Source of the DNA: Chitinophagaceae bacterium
GTDB lineage: Bacteria > Bacteroidota > Bacteroidia > Chitinophagales > Chitinophagaceae
Direction: 5' to 3'
Assembly: GCA_021151685.1 (NCBI GenBank)
Contig: JAGKWS010000016.1
Location: 1-51,121, forward strand
Length of the DNA: 51,121 bases
This document shows, piece after piece, positions 17,775-28,285 of this stretch. The notes beneath the pieces were generated by a model. It made no database searches, was not told the DNA's origin, and was given only the letters and a program-made list of their open reading frames with translations. The stretch's first letter is position 1. Each line of letters starts with the position of its first letter. The position numbers and the translations under genes were made by a program.

Positions 17775-18152
17775 CTATTCGCTGTTGCCGTGTGCCTTGC
17801 GCTCGTCGCTTATCTGCTTGAATATTTCCTCCATGCGAAACACATGGTCCATGGTATCATCGGCAAAGAATGCCAGCTCGGGCACCCTACGCAACTGATT
17901 CTTGACGCGCATACCCAGCAGCTTGCGCCACTCCCAGCCACGCTCGCGTATCTGCGTCAGCAACTCTCTTGCATCTTTTACCTGAAAAAAGCTCAGGTGC
18001 ACACGTGCTTCCAACAGGTCGGGGGTAATGGTCACCTTCGATATAGATACCATACCACCATCTACCATATTCATACCCTCTCTTCTGAATATATCGCTCA
18101 GCTCCTCCAGCAGCACCTTGGCCACCTGCTTTTGCCGTTTAGTTTCCTCCAT
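17775..18152 (-). CDS. rbfA: 30S ribosome-binding factor RbfA
   Basis: RbfA is a small KH-like protein that binds the 30S subunit and aids late 16S rRNA maturation, especially during cold. The 125-residue protein shows the family pattern: an N-terminal helix (QKQVAKVLLEELSDIFRRE), a strand with MVSISKVTITPDLLEARVHL, and the C-terminal LRRVPELAFFADDTMDHVFRMEEIF, where R-PEL-F--D--- is diagnostic. I use the ATG at 18152; a GTG two codons earlier is possible. A TACCTTTA element at 18173-18180 may be its promoter. The permease gene follows after 3 bases. Confidence 0.95.
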   Translation of the reverse strand: MEETKRQKQVAKVLLEELSDIFRREGMNMVDGGMVSISKVTITPDLLEARVHLSFFQVKDARELLTQIRERGWEWRKLLGMRVKNQLRRVPELAFFADDTMDHVFRMEEIFKQISDERKAHGNSE

Positions 18153-18172
18153 AATCACTCTTTATTAGCCTG

Positions 18173-18180
18173 TAAAGGTA
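18173..18180 (-). promoter_or_regulatory. Likely -7 element of the rbfA-permease operon
   Basis: On the minus strand TACCTTTA differs from TAnnTTTG only in the last base and lies 20 bases before the rbfA ATG. No clear -33 element is seen. Confidence 0.35.
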
Positions 18181-18226
18181 GACAGTTTAGCGCACTTGCC
18201 GCCACTGGGTAGTATAGCTTTAGAAA

Positions 18227-19837
18227 TCAATGCCCTTTTCGCTCATAAAGCACCACCCTACCCGTTGGCGATTGGTACCGTACATTGTAGCCGGCAGCTA
18301 TTTCCTGCATCAGCCGGGCAAAGTCGGGATTGGCGGTGTACTTGCCCACATTGCCCCATAGCAACACATAACGTACCGGCTGGCCAGTACGTTGCTCCCA
18401 TGTGCCTATCTCGGCATAGGGGGGCAAGCCTTCTATACCCGCGTTGCGGCTCATGATGTTGTAGGGGTTTACATCGGGTTGCCACCGTACGGGGAAGTAG
18501 CCCATATTGGCCTCGTAGTTATCCAGCATTATCAGTTGCTTGTCGGCCGCCAGATAGTGCGATGCATGGTGGAACAACGAGTTGCGGGGGGTTATCTCTT
18601 TTCCTTCTACATCGGTACCGGTGGGCGAGAGGTCGAGCGGCAATACCACGCTACCGGGCTGCACATAGGGTGCTACCAACAAGTAGTCGCCCATGGCTTC
18701 ATTGGTGGATATACGGGTGTGTATCCGGATTGCACTGAGCAGCAGGAAGCACGCAAACAGGGCCAATCCTCCCCGGTCCTTCCATTTGCCTGCTGGCTGC
18801 CTGTAAGCCACAAAACAAACAATAAGTATATATATGAACAATTGCGCTCTAATGCTAATAATGAGCATGCGCCCCATAAACTGCTCGGGGAAGAGCACAT
18901 ATACGAAGCCTACAAATGCCATGGCAGCCAGTATGCCATCGTACCGGTGCAAACGCAAGGGGCGCATGGCCCTGAAAACCGTTGCTGCAAAAAAGCCTGT
19001 GAGCACCAAGCCCGCCACCAAGGCCCACGGTTTTTCGCCATCGGTGAGGTTGATGAGGTACTTGAACTCTACCAGCTCCAGCAATCGGTACGGATAGGCA
19101 CGCAACTGCAACTGCAACCCGCCTTCGCTGTTGGTAAACAAGAGCATCAGTAGCAGGTAGGGTGCCACCAGCAATATAAATGTGAGCCCCTTGCGCAGCA
19201 GTTCCTCCAGCCCCCGGCGCCGTTCGGGGTCGCGGATGGGCAATACGTGCGATAGCAGCAACAACCCACAGGTAGCCACCCCAAACACAAACGGCAGCAA
19301 ATGTGTGAAGAATGCGAGCCCACTGAGCACAAAGAAGGCTGCCGCATAGCGGGGCTTCATATGGTGCAGGTAGTGTAGCCATGCCCACACCATCCAGCAC
19401 CAAAGGCCTATGGCAAAAGAGTAGTTGTAGAAGCCCTTGGCAAAGGCATAGGTAAATGGAAACAAGAAAACCGACAACAACCAGAAACCGCTGGTGCCCA
19501 ACCGCCTTAACAGGGCTACAAAGCCACCTATGTACACCAGCACATATAGGGTTATATATACTTTTTCGGCAACAATCCCTTTGCTTATATACAGTAGCCC
19601 GGCCAACAAAAACGACGTAAGACTGTTGGGGGCTGTTGTATAGGCAATGTCGTAAAAACGGCCAAAAAATGTACTGCCCTCACCAGTCCATACATCGTGC
19701 AGTATACGGGCGTTGTATACATGACAGGGACCATCGCAGGTGAGGTACATACCCGGTAGCCATATCTGTAGCAGGCAGAGTATTACCCCAACTGCCATCA
19801 GCCATTGTACCGCCCTGGTGCCTGCTTTTATCTGCAT
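18227..19837 (-). CDS. Polytopic membrane protein, GT-C-like glycosyltransferase candidate
   Basis: A 536-residue membrane protein with about ten to eleven predicted transmembrane helices and a soluble C-terminal domain of about 150 residues. Directly after the first helix lies CDGPCHVYNARIL with Asp35 and His39; a D-G-x-x-H pattern in the first external loop is typical of GT-C enzymes that use polyprenyl-phosphate sugars. The C-terminal part contains VRYVLLWGNVGKY. This suggests transfer of a sugar to a protein or lipid on the periplasmic side, which is inference from the motif and topology. It lies upstream of rbfA on the same strand with a 74-bp gap and probably has its own promoter. Confidence 0.7.
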   Translation of the reverse strand: MQIKAGTRAVQWLMAVGVILCLLQIWLPGMYLTCDGPCHVYNARILHDVWTGEGSTFFGRFYDIAYTTAPNSLTSFLLAGLLYISKGIVAEKVYITLYVLVYIGGFVALLRRLGTSGFWLLSVFLFPFTYAFAKGFYNYSFAIGLWCWMVWAWLHYLHHMKPRYAAAFFVLSGLAFFTHLLPFVFGVATCGLLLLSHVLPIRDPERRRGLEELLRKGLTFILLVAPYLLLMLLFTNSEGGLQLQLRAYPYRLLELVEFKYLINLTDGEKPWALVAGLVLTGFFAATVFRAMRPLRLHRYDGILAAMAFVGFVYVLFPEQFMGRMLIISIRAQLFIYILIVCFVAYRQPAGKWKDRGGLALFACFLLLSAIRIHTRISTNEAMGDYLLVAPYVQPGSVVLPLDLSPTGTDVEGKEITPRNSLFHHASHYLAADKQLIMLDNYEANMGYFPVRWQPDVNPYNIMSRNAGIEGLPPYAEIGTWEQRTGQPVRYVLLWGNVGKYTANPDFARLMQEIAAGYNVRYQSPTGRVVLYERKGH

Positions 19838-19937
19838 ATATATTGTCTTATGCCATTACCAATATACAACCAATAATGCAGGAATACTACTCTCGGCTAC
19901 AGATGGAAAACAGCTATTCATTCTCAGGCTCTTAGCA

Positions 19938-22900
19938 CTACGGTGCAAAGTTGAAGCGCAGTGTAACCCCGGCTCTGGTAGTAGTAGTGGGGAATGCGTT
20001 GGACACATAGGGCAGTGTCTGCTGGCGATCGAAGAAGATGAGCAACGTCAGCAAATCATTTACCGTATAGTTGATAGTGGGGTTCACCCGTATCACCTTT
20101 TGTCCGCGCGATGTGACGCTTACGTTGTTGGCAAGGAATGTATTGCTCGACCTGTCGTCTCTGATACCTATATCCAGCTTGAAGACCGCTTCATTCTTCA
20201 AACGCCTTTTACCCGCAATGGGGAATGGCAAACGAATACCCTTTTTACGGAAACCACCACCCACCACATACTCGGTACTGGCATTTTCGCCCACCTGATA
20301 GTCTATAAGACTCAGGCTTTGTGTCTTAGATCTGCGCACCTCAAACTTGGCTGTAAGGTTGCTCTTGAAGGCGGCATCGAACCCAATGAGGGGGTTGAAT
20401 GCCTGCGTCAACGTGACGTTGGGCACCTGAAAATAGGGCACATAACTGCGCGAGTTGGAATCTATGAACGATGGGAAGCCCAGCCCATAGAGGTCGCCAA
20501 AGAGCAGCGACGAGTTAAAGCTATTCATGGCTATAGTGCCTGTATAGGCATGGTTCACCACAAAGTTGTTCAGCTTTTTGGCAAAGAAAGGAATCTTCGA
20601 CAATCCATTATACGTAACACGCCAGTTGGGCATGGGCAGGAAGTAACGGAAGGGGTTGGCCCGAACCGTACTATGCTCATAATCTATAAGGGCAGCAGTT
20701 GTAGGGTCTTTGCCACCATAGGCTGCTATGAAAGACGGTATCAGCACGTCTTGCGAGAACGGCCCATACCCCTTGGCATAGCCCGGATTGAACGGGTCTG
20801 GCAGGCCATTGGTATATGGGTTGCTACGGCCCAACCGGTTCGAAATTATTTCCCTGTTGGCAAGGAATGAATTATACACACCCGAGTTGACTCCCGAATT
20901 TCGGAACATACTGTAGGTAGATATGTGCGTGATGCTGAATGCCCCGGTTTGGTATGGTGTTAAATGTTCGAATGTGCCCGTACCCGTATCGGCATACAGC
21001 TCGCTGTGCGACTTGCTGAATGTTTGTGTGAGCGTAAGGTCTACACGGAATGACTTATGCGGCAACAGTGTAGCCTGCGCACTGATATTGCGCGAGTAAG
21101 TCTGCTGGAACTGTGCGTTGAACAACGAATCTCTCGACAAACGACCAGCCTGCGCCTGTGCCGCCAGCCATGCATAGTTGGGCTGGTACCCATACACAAA
21201 GTCGAAACCGGGGGCCGATGAATAATTGTTGACCCCCATAAAGCGTGTACTATCCATGTAGCCGGGCAGTATGGTGCCCTGTGTCTCGGTAGCATTCAGC
21301 GTTACACGGTTTACAATGGTGATAATATGACCCAACACATGCTCTACCGGCGACAATGCCAGCGGGCGTGCCTTGCGGGCTTTTCTTGCCGCCTTCTTTG
21401 CTGCTTTTTTCTTTTTCTTTTCTTCTTTGGCTTTTTTCTTTTCCAGTTCGTCCTGCACATCCAGCAACGAGTCTATCTGCACATCTGTCAACTTGGAGAT
21501 GTCCATTCTGGGGAAGGTTGTTTTCAGCTTGTCCATATCCGATTCCGGTGCCTTTGCCGTGTCGGTATCGCTCTTCTCGTCTTTTTTCTTTTTGTCTTTT
21601 TTCTTGTCGCCCTCTTCCTCAGGCAGTTTTTCCTCGGCAAGCTTGTCGGTCATAGACCCCGCCATACCCTTTGCCCCCGGCATTTTAGCCCCCAGCTTGT
21701 CCGACTTACCTGCTTCCGACTTTGGCAAATCTTTGTTACGGCTTTCGCCCGGCTTGCGGGGTTTGTTATTCAATGCTTTCAACCATCTCGACTTGTTGTA
21801 GAGCTGCGTCATATTGAATTCGCTGGTCAGCGTCTTCGTTTGCGTATTGCCTATGGTATTACCCAGTGCATAGGCAATGGGCGGTGCGGTGGTCCATGTA
21901 TAGTTGGCTGTGTAACCTGTACGTGCGTTTATCCAGTCGGTAATTGGGAACTTGGAAAACGGCAGTGTGTAAGAGCCGTTCAGTGTTTGGGTAAACGAGT
22001 TATTTCGTCCAAAACCAAGAATACTGTTCCATAAAGAGTCTCGCTTCACCGGATTATCAATTCGTCCGTAAGGCTCTTCTATGCGCGACACATTGGTAGC
22101 CGAATAGTCGAGCGACATAGACTTCATGAGCTCCCACCGCAAAGAGTAGGTACGGTTCCATGTAAAATTTTTGTAGAAACTTGATGGTATGCGGTACCCG
22201 CTGCCATCATCTATATTACGTATCTGCAACTCTTGCGTAACACGGTTCAGGTCGTTACGAATGTTGAAGGTAGATGGTATTGGGTTGAAGTTAATATCCT
22301 TTATGGGGGTCAACCATTTCGACTTCGACTTGATGGCCTTGCGAAATGGCTCTATTGGCTTTGCCTTGAGTGCATAGGTATAACCAACCCCATATCGCTG
22401 TGTGGTAGTGCGGTCTACCTCGAGCAAGGGATTGTGTTTGAACTGGTCGTTGTAGGCGTAGGTGAAGTCGAAGTTCTTGATGCTCCATGGTGCGCGTTTG
22501 GGGTTGGCGGTAGGGCTGCCCTGTATGCGCACATTAGACAGGTTGAGACTGGTGATAGAGGTAAAGTCTATAGCTGCATTTCTTATACTGTCCCGGGCAC
22601 GGCTGTTGGGTGCTTTCTCCAACTCATAGTCCAGCAGCACATCCTGGTCGAACGGATTGTACTTTGGCTTACTCACATTTTGGGTATACCCCACAAACAG
22701 GGGCAACTGTACGCCCCATGCCTTGGGGAAGAGCTTGCCCAGGGCCAGATTGGTAGCTGCGTTGTACTGATAGTACATATCCTGAAAACGCTGCTGTATC
22801 TTCTGGTCTATGTTGCCATAACCGGGGGTATGCATACTACCCGACAGGTTTACATTGCCGAGGTCGGCCAGTTGCAAGCTTATTTTGCCCGCTGCGGCAT

Positions 22901-25900
22901 AACCAGCCTGGTCGTTGGTGCCCGATATACGCATTTCGTCTATCCATACCTCCACACACTTGGGCAAGCCGTCATCGCCGGGGTTCAGGTTGGTTCTTTT
23001 GGGGTTCAGCACACCCAGCATTATGTTTTTGCCACCGCCTATGTTGGGGTTACCTATGATGATGATAACATTACCCTTAGAGTCTCTTGTTTCGTAGGGC
23101 ACATGGGTGGGATACCCCTTTGCATCGCGTTCTTTCTTGGCGTTTACAAGGTCTTGCAAGGCAATGTTTACATTGTTGGTGGCGGGCCATATAATATCGG
23201 GGCGCAGATTGCTGGTGCCTGCGGGGGTAATGGTAAGCGGTGTACGGTACTCGTAATAGTTGTTTGTAAAGTCGGCACCGAGGCGGATGAATGCACTTAC
23301 ATCGGCATTCTTTACGGGCGACTGGCCAACCATCTCTTCGGCATGCAGGAACATGCGCAGATAGCTGAACTGACGCATATCTATATTCACCTCTTTGAAT
23401 ACGCCTCGGGCATCGCCATCTTGCAGCGAGCAGGCACGCAATGCCAGCGATTGCTCGTTCATGAGCAGGGTATTGGTACTGCCCCCTTGCGGGTTGGCAG
23501 TACGCTGCCTTTCAACACCCGGTGGCAGGGTGTAGGGCACCGGCTGCCGCTGTGCATTTTCTTCCAGGTTCACCGACAGTACGGTAAAGTCTGTAATGCT
23601 CTGGTTTTGCTGTGGCACCACCTCGCCAGGTGTCATCAGCGAGTAGTTGTAGGTACGCCATTGGTTACGGCCCAGCTCCAACGATGCGAAACGCAGATAA
23701 ACACTGTCTTGCCAACCGGTAAGGAACATACGCATGAAACGAATGGAGCGGAAGTCTGATATACCCCCCACCCTGCGGTCGTAGTTCTGCACCGGTATCT
23801 TGAACTGATACCAACGTTCTGGTGCAGTGGTACCGTTGGGCAGTTTTACACCATTGGGCACATCTTGCACGTTGATGAGGTAGTTGGACCCTACCTGCAT
23901 GTTTTTAGAAAAGTCTATACGGTACTGAAAGTAGGCCTCAGCCTCGTTCATGGTATTGTCGCGGTTAATGTCCTCCGACTCTGGTATGGTAGTACCCGAT
24001 GTAGAGTAGGCCGAATTGGGGTCTGTAACCGGCGAGTTGCCTTCCGGACTGTTGAATCGCTTGTAGCGTGTGAGTACACTTATCTGGTCGCTATTGGGGC
24101 CATTAAAAGAAGAGTCGCGGTAGAAGCGGAAATTGTCATTGGCCGGGTCGCGCTCGGTGGCTACATATGTAGGGCTGTTAACACCCCCATTCAGCTTGGA
24201 CCGCAAACCGGTAAGGTATTTGCCAAAAATAGTGAGCTCGCTTTGCTGCCCCTGCAAGCTGGCATCGGCAAGGCCGTCGAAGCCTACGTCTTGTATCTTG
24301 CGGGCTGCATTATCGTTGTCGAACGCACGCGTTATTTGCTGGCTAAAGCGGGGTACGTACCCCCAAGCAGTGGTGTCGAGTTTAGACGCATCGAACGGTG
24401 AGGAAATACCATTCTCGAAGAACATACGAGAGTCCTTCATCACATCTTCTGATACGTTGCCCAGATTGATGTATAAAGAACCTCCATTGGCATTGGCATT
24501 GTTGAGGAAGGGGTCCATGACCCAAAACTGTATGTACTGTACGTTAGATGCTTCGAAGTCGGTATTATCTATGGAACGCATCAAACCACCCCAGCGACGT
24601 TCGGGGTTCAGCAGACGGCCATTGTCGGGGTCTATATTCGTTACATCGAAGTTGTAAGGACCTCTTTCGTATGGGTAGTAACCAAGGTCGAAGGTATTGA
24701 GCGAACCATTCAATATAACCGTATTCCTGTTGGGGAATACTTCTTTCATGGCTACCAAACGTATGTAGTGTTGGTTAGAGTCGTTGCGGATGTAGCCCGG
24801 TACCGAGGTGCCCGGGTTTACCATGGTAGGCTCCAGCATGTACCATGCCAGCCGTGCACGGTTCATGCCATAGGTATGGTTGTTGGTAAGTGATGCCTCG
24901 GGGAAGAGTGTTTGCCCGTTGCGGTTTACTGCACCAAATGGCGTAGAGGCCAGTGTCCATGCCTGTGCCGGAAACTTGAGGTCGTAGGTACTGCTGGCCC
25001 CTTCAAAGTCGTCTATGTATACCGATCCTTCGGGGTCCAGTGCGGCTATCTGCTTGGGGTGGCCCGGCAGCAAACCTGCTACCTCTATGTTGGAGTTGAG
25101 GAAGGATGGTGCCGTGGTTGAGTAGATAGGGAGTTTATCGACCAACCTCGTCAAAGAAGGCATTTCTTTTTGGTAATTGGCATCGAGCCCCAACACGGTA
25201 TTTTGTATGGGGTCTTCGCCAAAAGATGCTTTTTGGGTAAAAGGCCGTTCTTTCAGCCGCATCATGGTACCACCCAGCGTCAGATTCTTGCTCTTGTAGT
25301 AGTCCATACGCAGGCCGGTAAAGTTCTGCATCTGAAAACCGAAGGTGGCATTGTCCTCGTACGATATGTTGATGGGCACACCACTGTTGAGGATACCTGT
25401 ATTCAGTATCTTGATACGGCCCAAACCGTACTCTATAGAGTAGTCCTGATTCTCCACCAGCTTGGTACCACCGGCACTTACCGTTACCGAACCGGGAGGT
25501 ATGTTGAAACCGCCCAAAAAGATATCGGACGATGACGATGACTTGTAGGTACCGCGCATAATGTAGCGGTCTTGCTGCTGGTATTGCTGTGCTACCCACT
25601 TGGTAGAGTCGTACAAAACCTGATAGATGTACCGGCGTGTGAGTACGGGGTTACTGTCTACGGCGGGCAAGAGGTCGCGACCGAACGGTTCCAGTACGGG
25701 GAAGATGATTTTGCCTTGCTGGGTATTGATGGTAACTCCCTCCACAAAGTCGAAAATACCATCGGGGCGCGGCTCGTTCTGTACGTTCAGGTGGTCCAGA
25801 TTCAACAGTGTAAGGAATGGCGTACCCCCCTTGGTACCCTCGGGCATGTAGCGTTTTTCGCCACCGCCGGGGTCTTGATACATAATGTTGAGCGAGAAGT

Positions 25901-27578
25901 TCTCTTTAGACACGCCAAAACCACCCAATGCGTATACGTTCTTCATCATCAGCCGCCATACGGGCAGGCGGGTACGTGGCGATGTACCCTTCAGCAGTTT
26001 CAGGAATATTACTTTGGGGTTAGATGTGTCGGGCGGCAGGTCTGCGGCAAACTCGCCCACCTGATAGACTTTGCCCCGATAGGTATAACGGTAGGCTACG
26101 CCCAGCACATCGTCGGGGTTCATCTGCGTATTCAGCATAATGTAGCCCAACTGTGGATTGAAAGTATATTCGGTGGGTGCCAGTTGGCGGGCAGTGGTAC
26201 GCTCGAAGTCCTGCACCGGGGTAAGGCCCAGACCTGTAGCCGTATTGGATGCCGACTTTTGCTGACGACCAGCCGGGTTGTTCTGCAATTGGTTGTAGAG
26301 CCTGTTTGCCCGGTTGTCGGGCAGGCCGCCGGGTATACCACCGCCACCATTGTTCATGGTAGGCAGGTAGGGGTCACTTTCACCAAGGTCCATAAAGCAC
26401 AGCACATCGCGCACGCCAGCCACCGCACCTGTACGGTTGGTTACCCAAACTTCTACTTTATTGATAGTGACCAGCGAGTTGATGATGGGGTAGTCTTTCA
26501 GTGCCTTGTTGTAGTTGTTTACAAAGTACTGAGACAGCAGAAAGTTACGGTTCTCTTCGTAGTTATTGGCCTTTATGGCTATCTGCTGGGCCTGTGCCCC
26601 ACCCTGTATAGTAAGGCTCTTGCGCTGCGACTTTTGCTGAGACACCACCGCCGTTACCCACAGCTTGCCAAACTGCAACTGTGTTTTGATACCAAACAAA
26701 GACTGCACACCACTGATGAGGCTACCCTTGAGCGGAAAACTTACGTTACCCGCTTCTATCTTTTTCAGCATTTCATCTTCCTTGCCATTATAGTCCAGCT
26801 TCTGTATGTTCTGATAGTCGAAGGTAGCCTTGGTATTGTTGCTGATGTTGAGCTTCAGTTTGTCGCCCACGGTGGCCAGCAGATTGATGTTCATCTGCAT
26901 ATCGAAGTCGAAGACACCATACTTCTGGGCACGTATGGGCAGTGTGGGGTTCTTTATATTCTGCCAGTTGCCACCAAAGGTCACATCCACATTTCCTTGT
27001 GGTTTCACGGCTATGGTGCTGCTACCAAATATGCGGTCGAAGAGTCCCTCCTTGTACATCTGGGGCAATTCGGGTGTTTTGTTGAACTGGGTCAAACCAT
27101 CGAGCCTTCGCTGAAAATAGGCATCGTCCTCCTGCTTGGCACGGTACTTCATGTACTCGTCCATGGTCAGGTAGGTGGGGTTGCTAAGATAATCTTTTCC
27201 TATGCGGGCGTTGTACAAATAGCGGTTAGAGTCTGCATCATATTCGAACTGACGCGATACATTTTTAGGATCATTCAAATCTAAACTGGGGGGCCTGTTC
27301 AGGTCCTCCATAGGGTTGCCCGTTCTATCGTAAATGGGAAATTTTAGTTTGATGGAATCAGGGGGTATATCTGTGTTAGTTGCCAAAGCTTTGGCTATAC
27401 TATCGGCCCGGCGCACACTGTCTTTGTAGGCAACACTATCTACGTCTGGTGCAAAGGGCACATAGGGGAAGTGAAAGCCACGGGCCGTGGCGTTGGCTAT
27501 TGCCACCACCAATGCTATCAACAACACCAGCCTTAACCCTAAATGATTGCTCCCCTTCAACTTGTACCCTGTTTTCAC
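19938..27578 (-). CDS. sprA: T9SS outer-membrane translocon SprA (Sov)
   Basis: SprA forms the very large single-chain outer-membrane beta-barrel through which T9SS cargo leaves the periplasm; in gliding Bacteroidota it also exports the adhesins needed for motility. The 2546-residue length matches the family. After a signal peptide (LRLVLLIALVVAIANATARG) come the conserved N-terminal region (FGGNWQNIKNPTLPIRAQK), SVYIDDFEGASSTYDLKFP in the middle and a C-terminal barrel ending in a strand with terminal Pro after FNFA. Residues of about 1935-2070 form a Lys/Glu-rich low-complexity insert. The start is GTG at 27578, forced by the ruvA stop 3 bases upstream; the two are likely translationally linked. 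Two T9SS cargo genes occur in this window. Confidence 0.97.
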   Translation of the reverse strand: MKTGYKLKGSNHLGLRLVLLIALVVAIANATARGFHFPYVPFAPDVDSVAYKDSVRRADSIAKALATNTDIPPDSIKLKFPIYDRTGNPMEDLNRPPSLDLNDPKNVSRQFEYDADSNRYLYNARIGKDYLSNPTYLTMDEYMKYRAKQEDDAYFQRRLDGLTQFNKTPELPQMYKEGLFDRIFGSSTIAVKPQGNVDVTFGGNWQNIKNPTLPIRAQKYGVFDFDMQMNINLLATVGDKLKLNISNNTKATFDYQNIQKLDYNGKEDEMLKKIEAGNVSFPLKGSLISGVQSLFGIKTQLQFGKLWVTAVVSQQKSQRKSLTIQGGAQAQQIAIKANNYEENRNFLLSQYFVNNYNKALKDYPIINSLVTINKVEVWVTNRTGAVAGVRDVLCFMDLGESDPYLPTMNNGGGGIPGGLPDNRANRLYNQLQNNPAGRQQKSASNTATGLGLTPVQDFERTTARQLAPTEYTFNPQLGYIMLNTQMNPDDVLGVAYRYTYRGKVYQVGEFAADLPPDTSNPKVIFLKLLKGTSPRTRLPVWRLMMKNVYALGGFGVSKENFSLNIMYQDPGGGEKRYMPEGTKGGTPFLTLLNLDHLNVQNEPRPDGIFDFVEGVTINTQQGKIIFPVLEPFGRDLLPAVDSNPVLTRRYIYQVLYDSTKWVAQQYQQQDRYIMRGTYKSSSSSDIFLGGFNIPPGSVTVSAGGTKLVENQDYSIEYGLGRIKILNTGILNSGVPINISYEDNATFGFQMQNFTGLRMDYYKSKNLTLGGTMMRLKERPFTQKASFGEDPIQNTVLGLDANYQKEMPSLTRLVDKLPIYSTTAPSFLNSNIEVAGLLPGHPKQIAALDPEGSVYIDDFEGASSTYDLKFPAQAWTLASTPFGAVNRNGQTLFPEASLTNNHTYGMNRARLAWYMLEPTMVNPGTSVPGYIRNDSNQHYIRLVAMKEVFPNRNTVILNGSLNTFDLGYYPYERGPYNFDVTNIDPDNGRLLNPERRWGGLMRSIDNTDFEASNVQYIQFWVMDPFLNNANANGGSLYINLGNVSEDVMKDSRMFFENGISSPFDASKLDTTAWGYVPRFSQQITRAFDNDNAARKIQDVGFDGLADASLQGQQSELTIFGKYLTGLRSKLNGGVNSPTYVATERDPANDNFRFYRDSSFNGPNSDQISVLTRYKRFNSPEGNSPVTDPNSAYSTSGTTIPESEDINRDNTMNEAEAYFQYRIDFSKNMQVGSNYLINVQDVPNGVKLPNGTTAPERWYQFKIPVQNYDRRVGGISDFRSIRFMRMFLTGWQDSVYLRFASLELGRNQWRTYNYSLMTPGEVVPQQNQSITDFTVLSVNLEENAQRQPVPYTLPPGVERQRTANPQGGSTNTLLMNEQSLALRACSLQDGDARGVFKEVNIDMRQFSYLRMFLHAEEMVGQSPVKNADVSAFIRLGADFTNNYYEYRTPLTITPAGTSNLRPDIIWPATNNVNIALQDLVNAKKERDAKGYPTHVPYETRDSKGNVIIIIGNPNIGGGKNIMLGVLNPKRTNLNPGDDGLPKCVEVWIDEMRISGTNDQAGYAAAGKISLQLADLGNVNLSGSMHTPGYGNIDQKIQQRFQDMYYQYNAATNLALGKLFPKAWGVQLPLFVGYTQNVSKPKYNPFDQDVLLDYELEKAPNSRARDSIRNAAIDFTSITSLNLSNVRIQGSPTANPKRAPWSIKNFDFTYAYNDQFKHNPLLEVDRTTTQRYGVGYTYALKAKPIEPFRKAIKSKSKWLTPIKDINFNPIPSTFNIRNDLNRVTQELQIRNIDDGSGYRIPSSFYKNFTWNRTYSLRWELMKSMSLDYSATNVSRIEEPYGRIDNPVKRDSLWNSILGFGRNNSFTQTLNGSYTLPFSKFPITDWINARTGYTANYTWTTAPPIAYALGNTIGNTQTKTLTSEFNMTQLYNKSRWLKALNNKPRKPGESRNKDLPKSEAGKSDKLGAKMPGAKGMAGSMTDKLAEEKLPEEEGDKKKDKKKKDEKSDTDTAKAPESDMDKLKTTFPRMDISKLTDVQIDSLLDVQDELEKKKAKEEKKKKKAAKKAARKARKARPLALSPVEHVLGHIITIVNRVTLNATETQGTILPGYMDSTRFMGVNNYSSAPGFDFVYGYQPNYAWLAAQAQAGRLSRDSLFNAQFQQTYSRNISAQATLLPHKSFRVDLTLTQTFSKSHSELYADTGTGTFEHLTPYQTGAFSITHISTYSMFRNSGVNSGVYNSFLANREIISNRLGRSNPYTNGLPDPFNPGYAKGYGPFSQDVLIPSFIAAYGGKDPTTAALIDYEHSTVRANPFRYFLPMPNWRVTYNGLSKIPFFAKKLNNFVVNHAYTGTIAMNSFNSSLLFGDLYGLGFPSFIDSNSRSYVPYFQVPNVTLTQAFNPLIGFDAAFKSNLTAKFEVRRSKTQSLSLIDYQVGENASTEYVVGGGFRKKGIRLPFPIAGKRRLKNEAVFKLDIGIRDDRSSNTFLANNVSVTSRGQKVIRVNPTINYTVNDLLTLLIFFDRQQTLPYVSNAFPTTTTRAGVTLRFNFAP

Positions 27579-27581
27579 TTG

Positions 27582-28160
27582 TTACAAAGCCCGTAGTGCC
27601 TGTTTAATGATTTCCTCTACGGTCAGTGCCGAAGTATCGCCCAATTTTTTGATGGCATTCTCTGCCATAGCCCGCGCAATACCCAGATTCACCAAGGCTA
27701 TTAACGCATCTTCCTGCATGGTATTGTGTGCCGGGGCCATACTGGCTATATTACCTGCACCTGGTGTTAGTTTACCCTTCAACTCCAGTATGATGCGTTG
27801 TGCCGTTTTGCCCCCTATTCCTTTTACACGCTCCAGGGCCTTGTTGTCGCCACCGTTCACGGCGCGCTCCAGCTCTGCAGTGGTCATAGAAGATAGTATG
27901 ATGCGGGCTGTAGCTGCACCCACACCACTTATACCCAGCAACAAGCGAAAGGTGGCGCGCTCATCCTCATCGGCAAAGCCATACAGCACCCATGCGTCTT
28001 CCCGTATCTGCAAGTGGGTATATAACCGGCATTTGTCCAGATGTTGTATGCGGGCATACGTCTGCAGGGTGATGTGAACCTCGTAACCCACCCCCTGTAC
28101 ATTGAGGTACAGCAGCGAGGGCGAACTATGTGCTACAGCACCTTCGATAAATGCAAACAT
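27582..28160 (-). CDS. ruvA: Holliday junction branch migration protein RuvA
   Basis: RuvA binds the four-way junction as a tetramer and loads the RuvB motor for branch migration in recombinational repair. The 192-residue protein has the N-terminal OB domain (MFAFIEGAVAHSSPSLLYLN, VGYEVHIT), the two helix-hairpin-helix motifs (LLLGISGVGAATARIILS and LERVKGIGGKTAQRIILELK) and the C-terminal RuvB-binding domain of about 45 residues after a flexible linker. It precedes sprA by 3 bases on the same strand; this pairing recurs in Bacteroidota although the functions are unrelated. No promoter was recognised. Confidence 0.97.
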   Translation of the reverse strand: MFAFIEGAVAHSSPSLLYLNVQGVGYEVHITLQTYARIQHLDKCRLYTHLQIREDAWVLYGFADEDERATFRLLLGISGVGAATARIILSSMTTAELERAVNGGDNKALERVKGIGGKTAQRIILELKGKLTPGAGNIASMAPAHNTMQEDALIALVNLGIARAMAENAIKKLGDTSALTVEEIIKQALRAL

Positions 28161-28233
28161 GTACTATTCTTGTTTTTCTAAGGGTTCATCTTATTGCCGC
28201 AGCCGGTAGTGGCAGGCGGGTTGTAATACAGAC

Positions 28234-28258
28234 AAAAAAAGGTATGATTGCTCATACC
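28234..28258 (-). terminator. Rho-independent terminator after the outer-membrane protein gene
   Basis: On the minus strand GGTATGA-GCAA-TCATACC forms a perfect 7-bp stem (28258-28241) followed by seven T (28240-28234). It lies 107 bp downstream of the stop at 28365 and 74 bp upstream of the ruvA start, so it separates the two transcription units. Confidence 0.8.
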
Positions 28259-28285
28259 GGGGCGAAAGATACGAAAATAATATCA

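Noticed and set aside
22233..27284. Long plus-strand open frames opposite sprA (508 and 570 codons)
   Set aside because: They lie wholly antisense to a clearly conserved gene; the translations have no recognisable domains and reflect codon bias of sprA.
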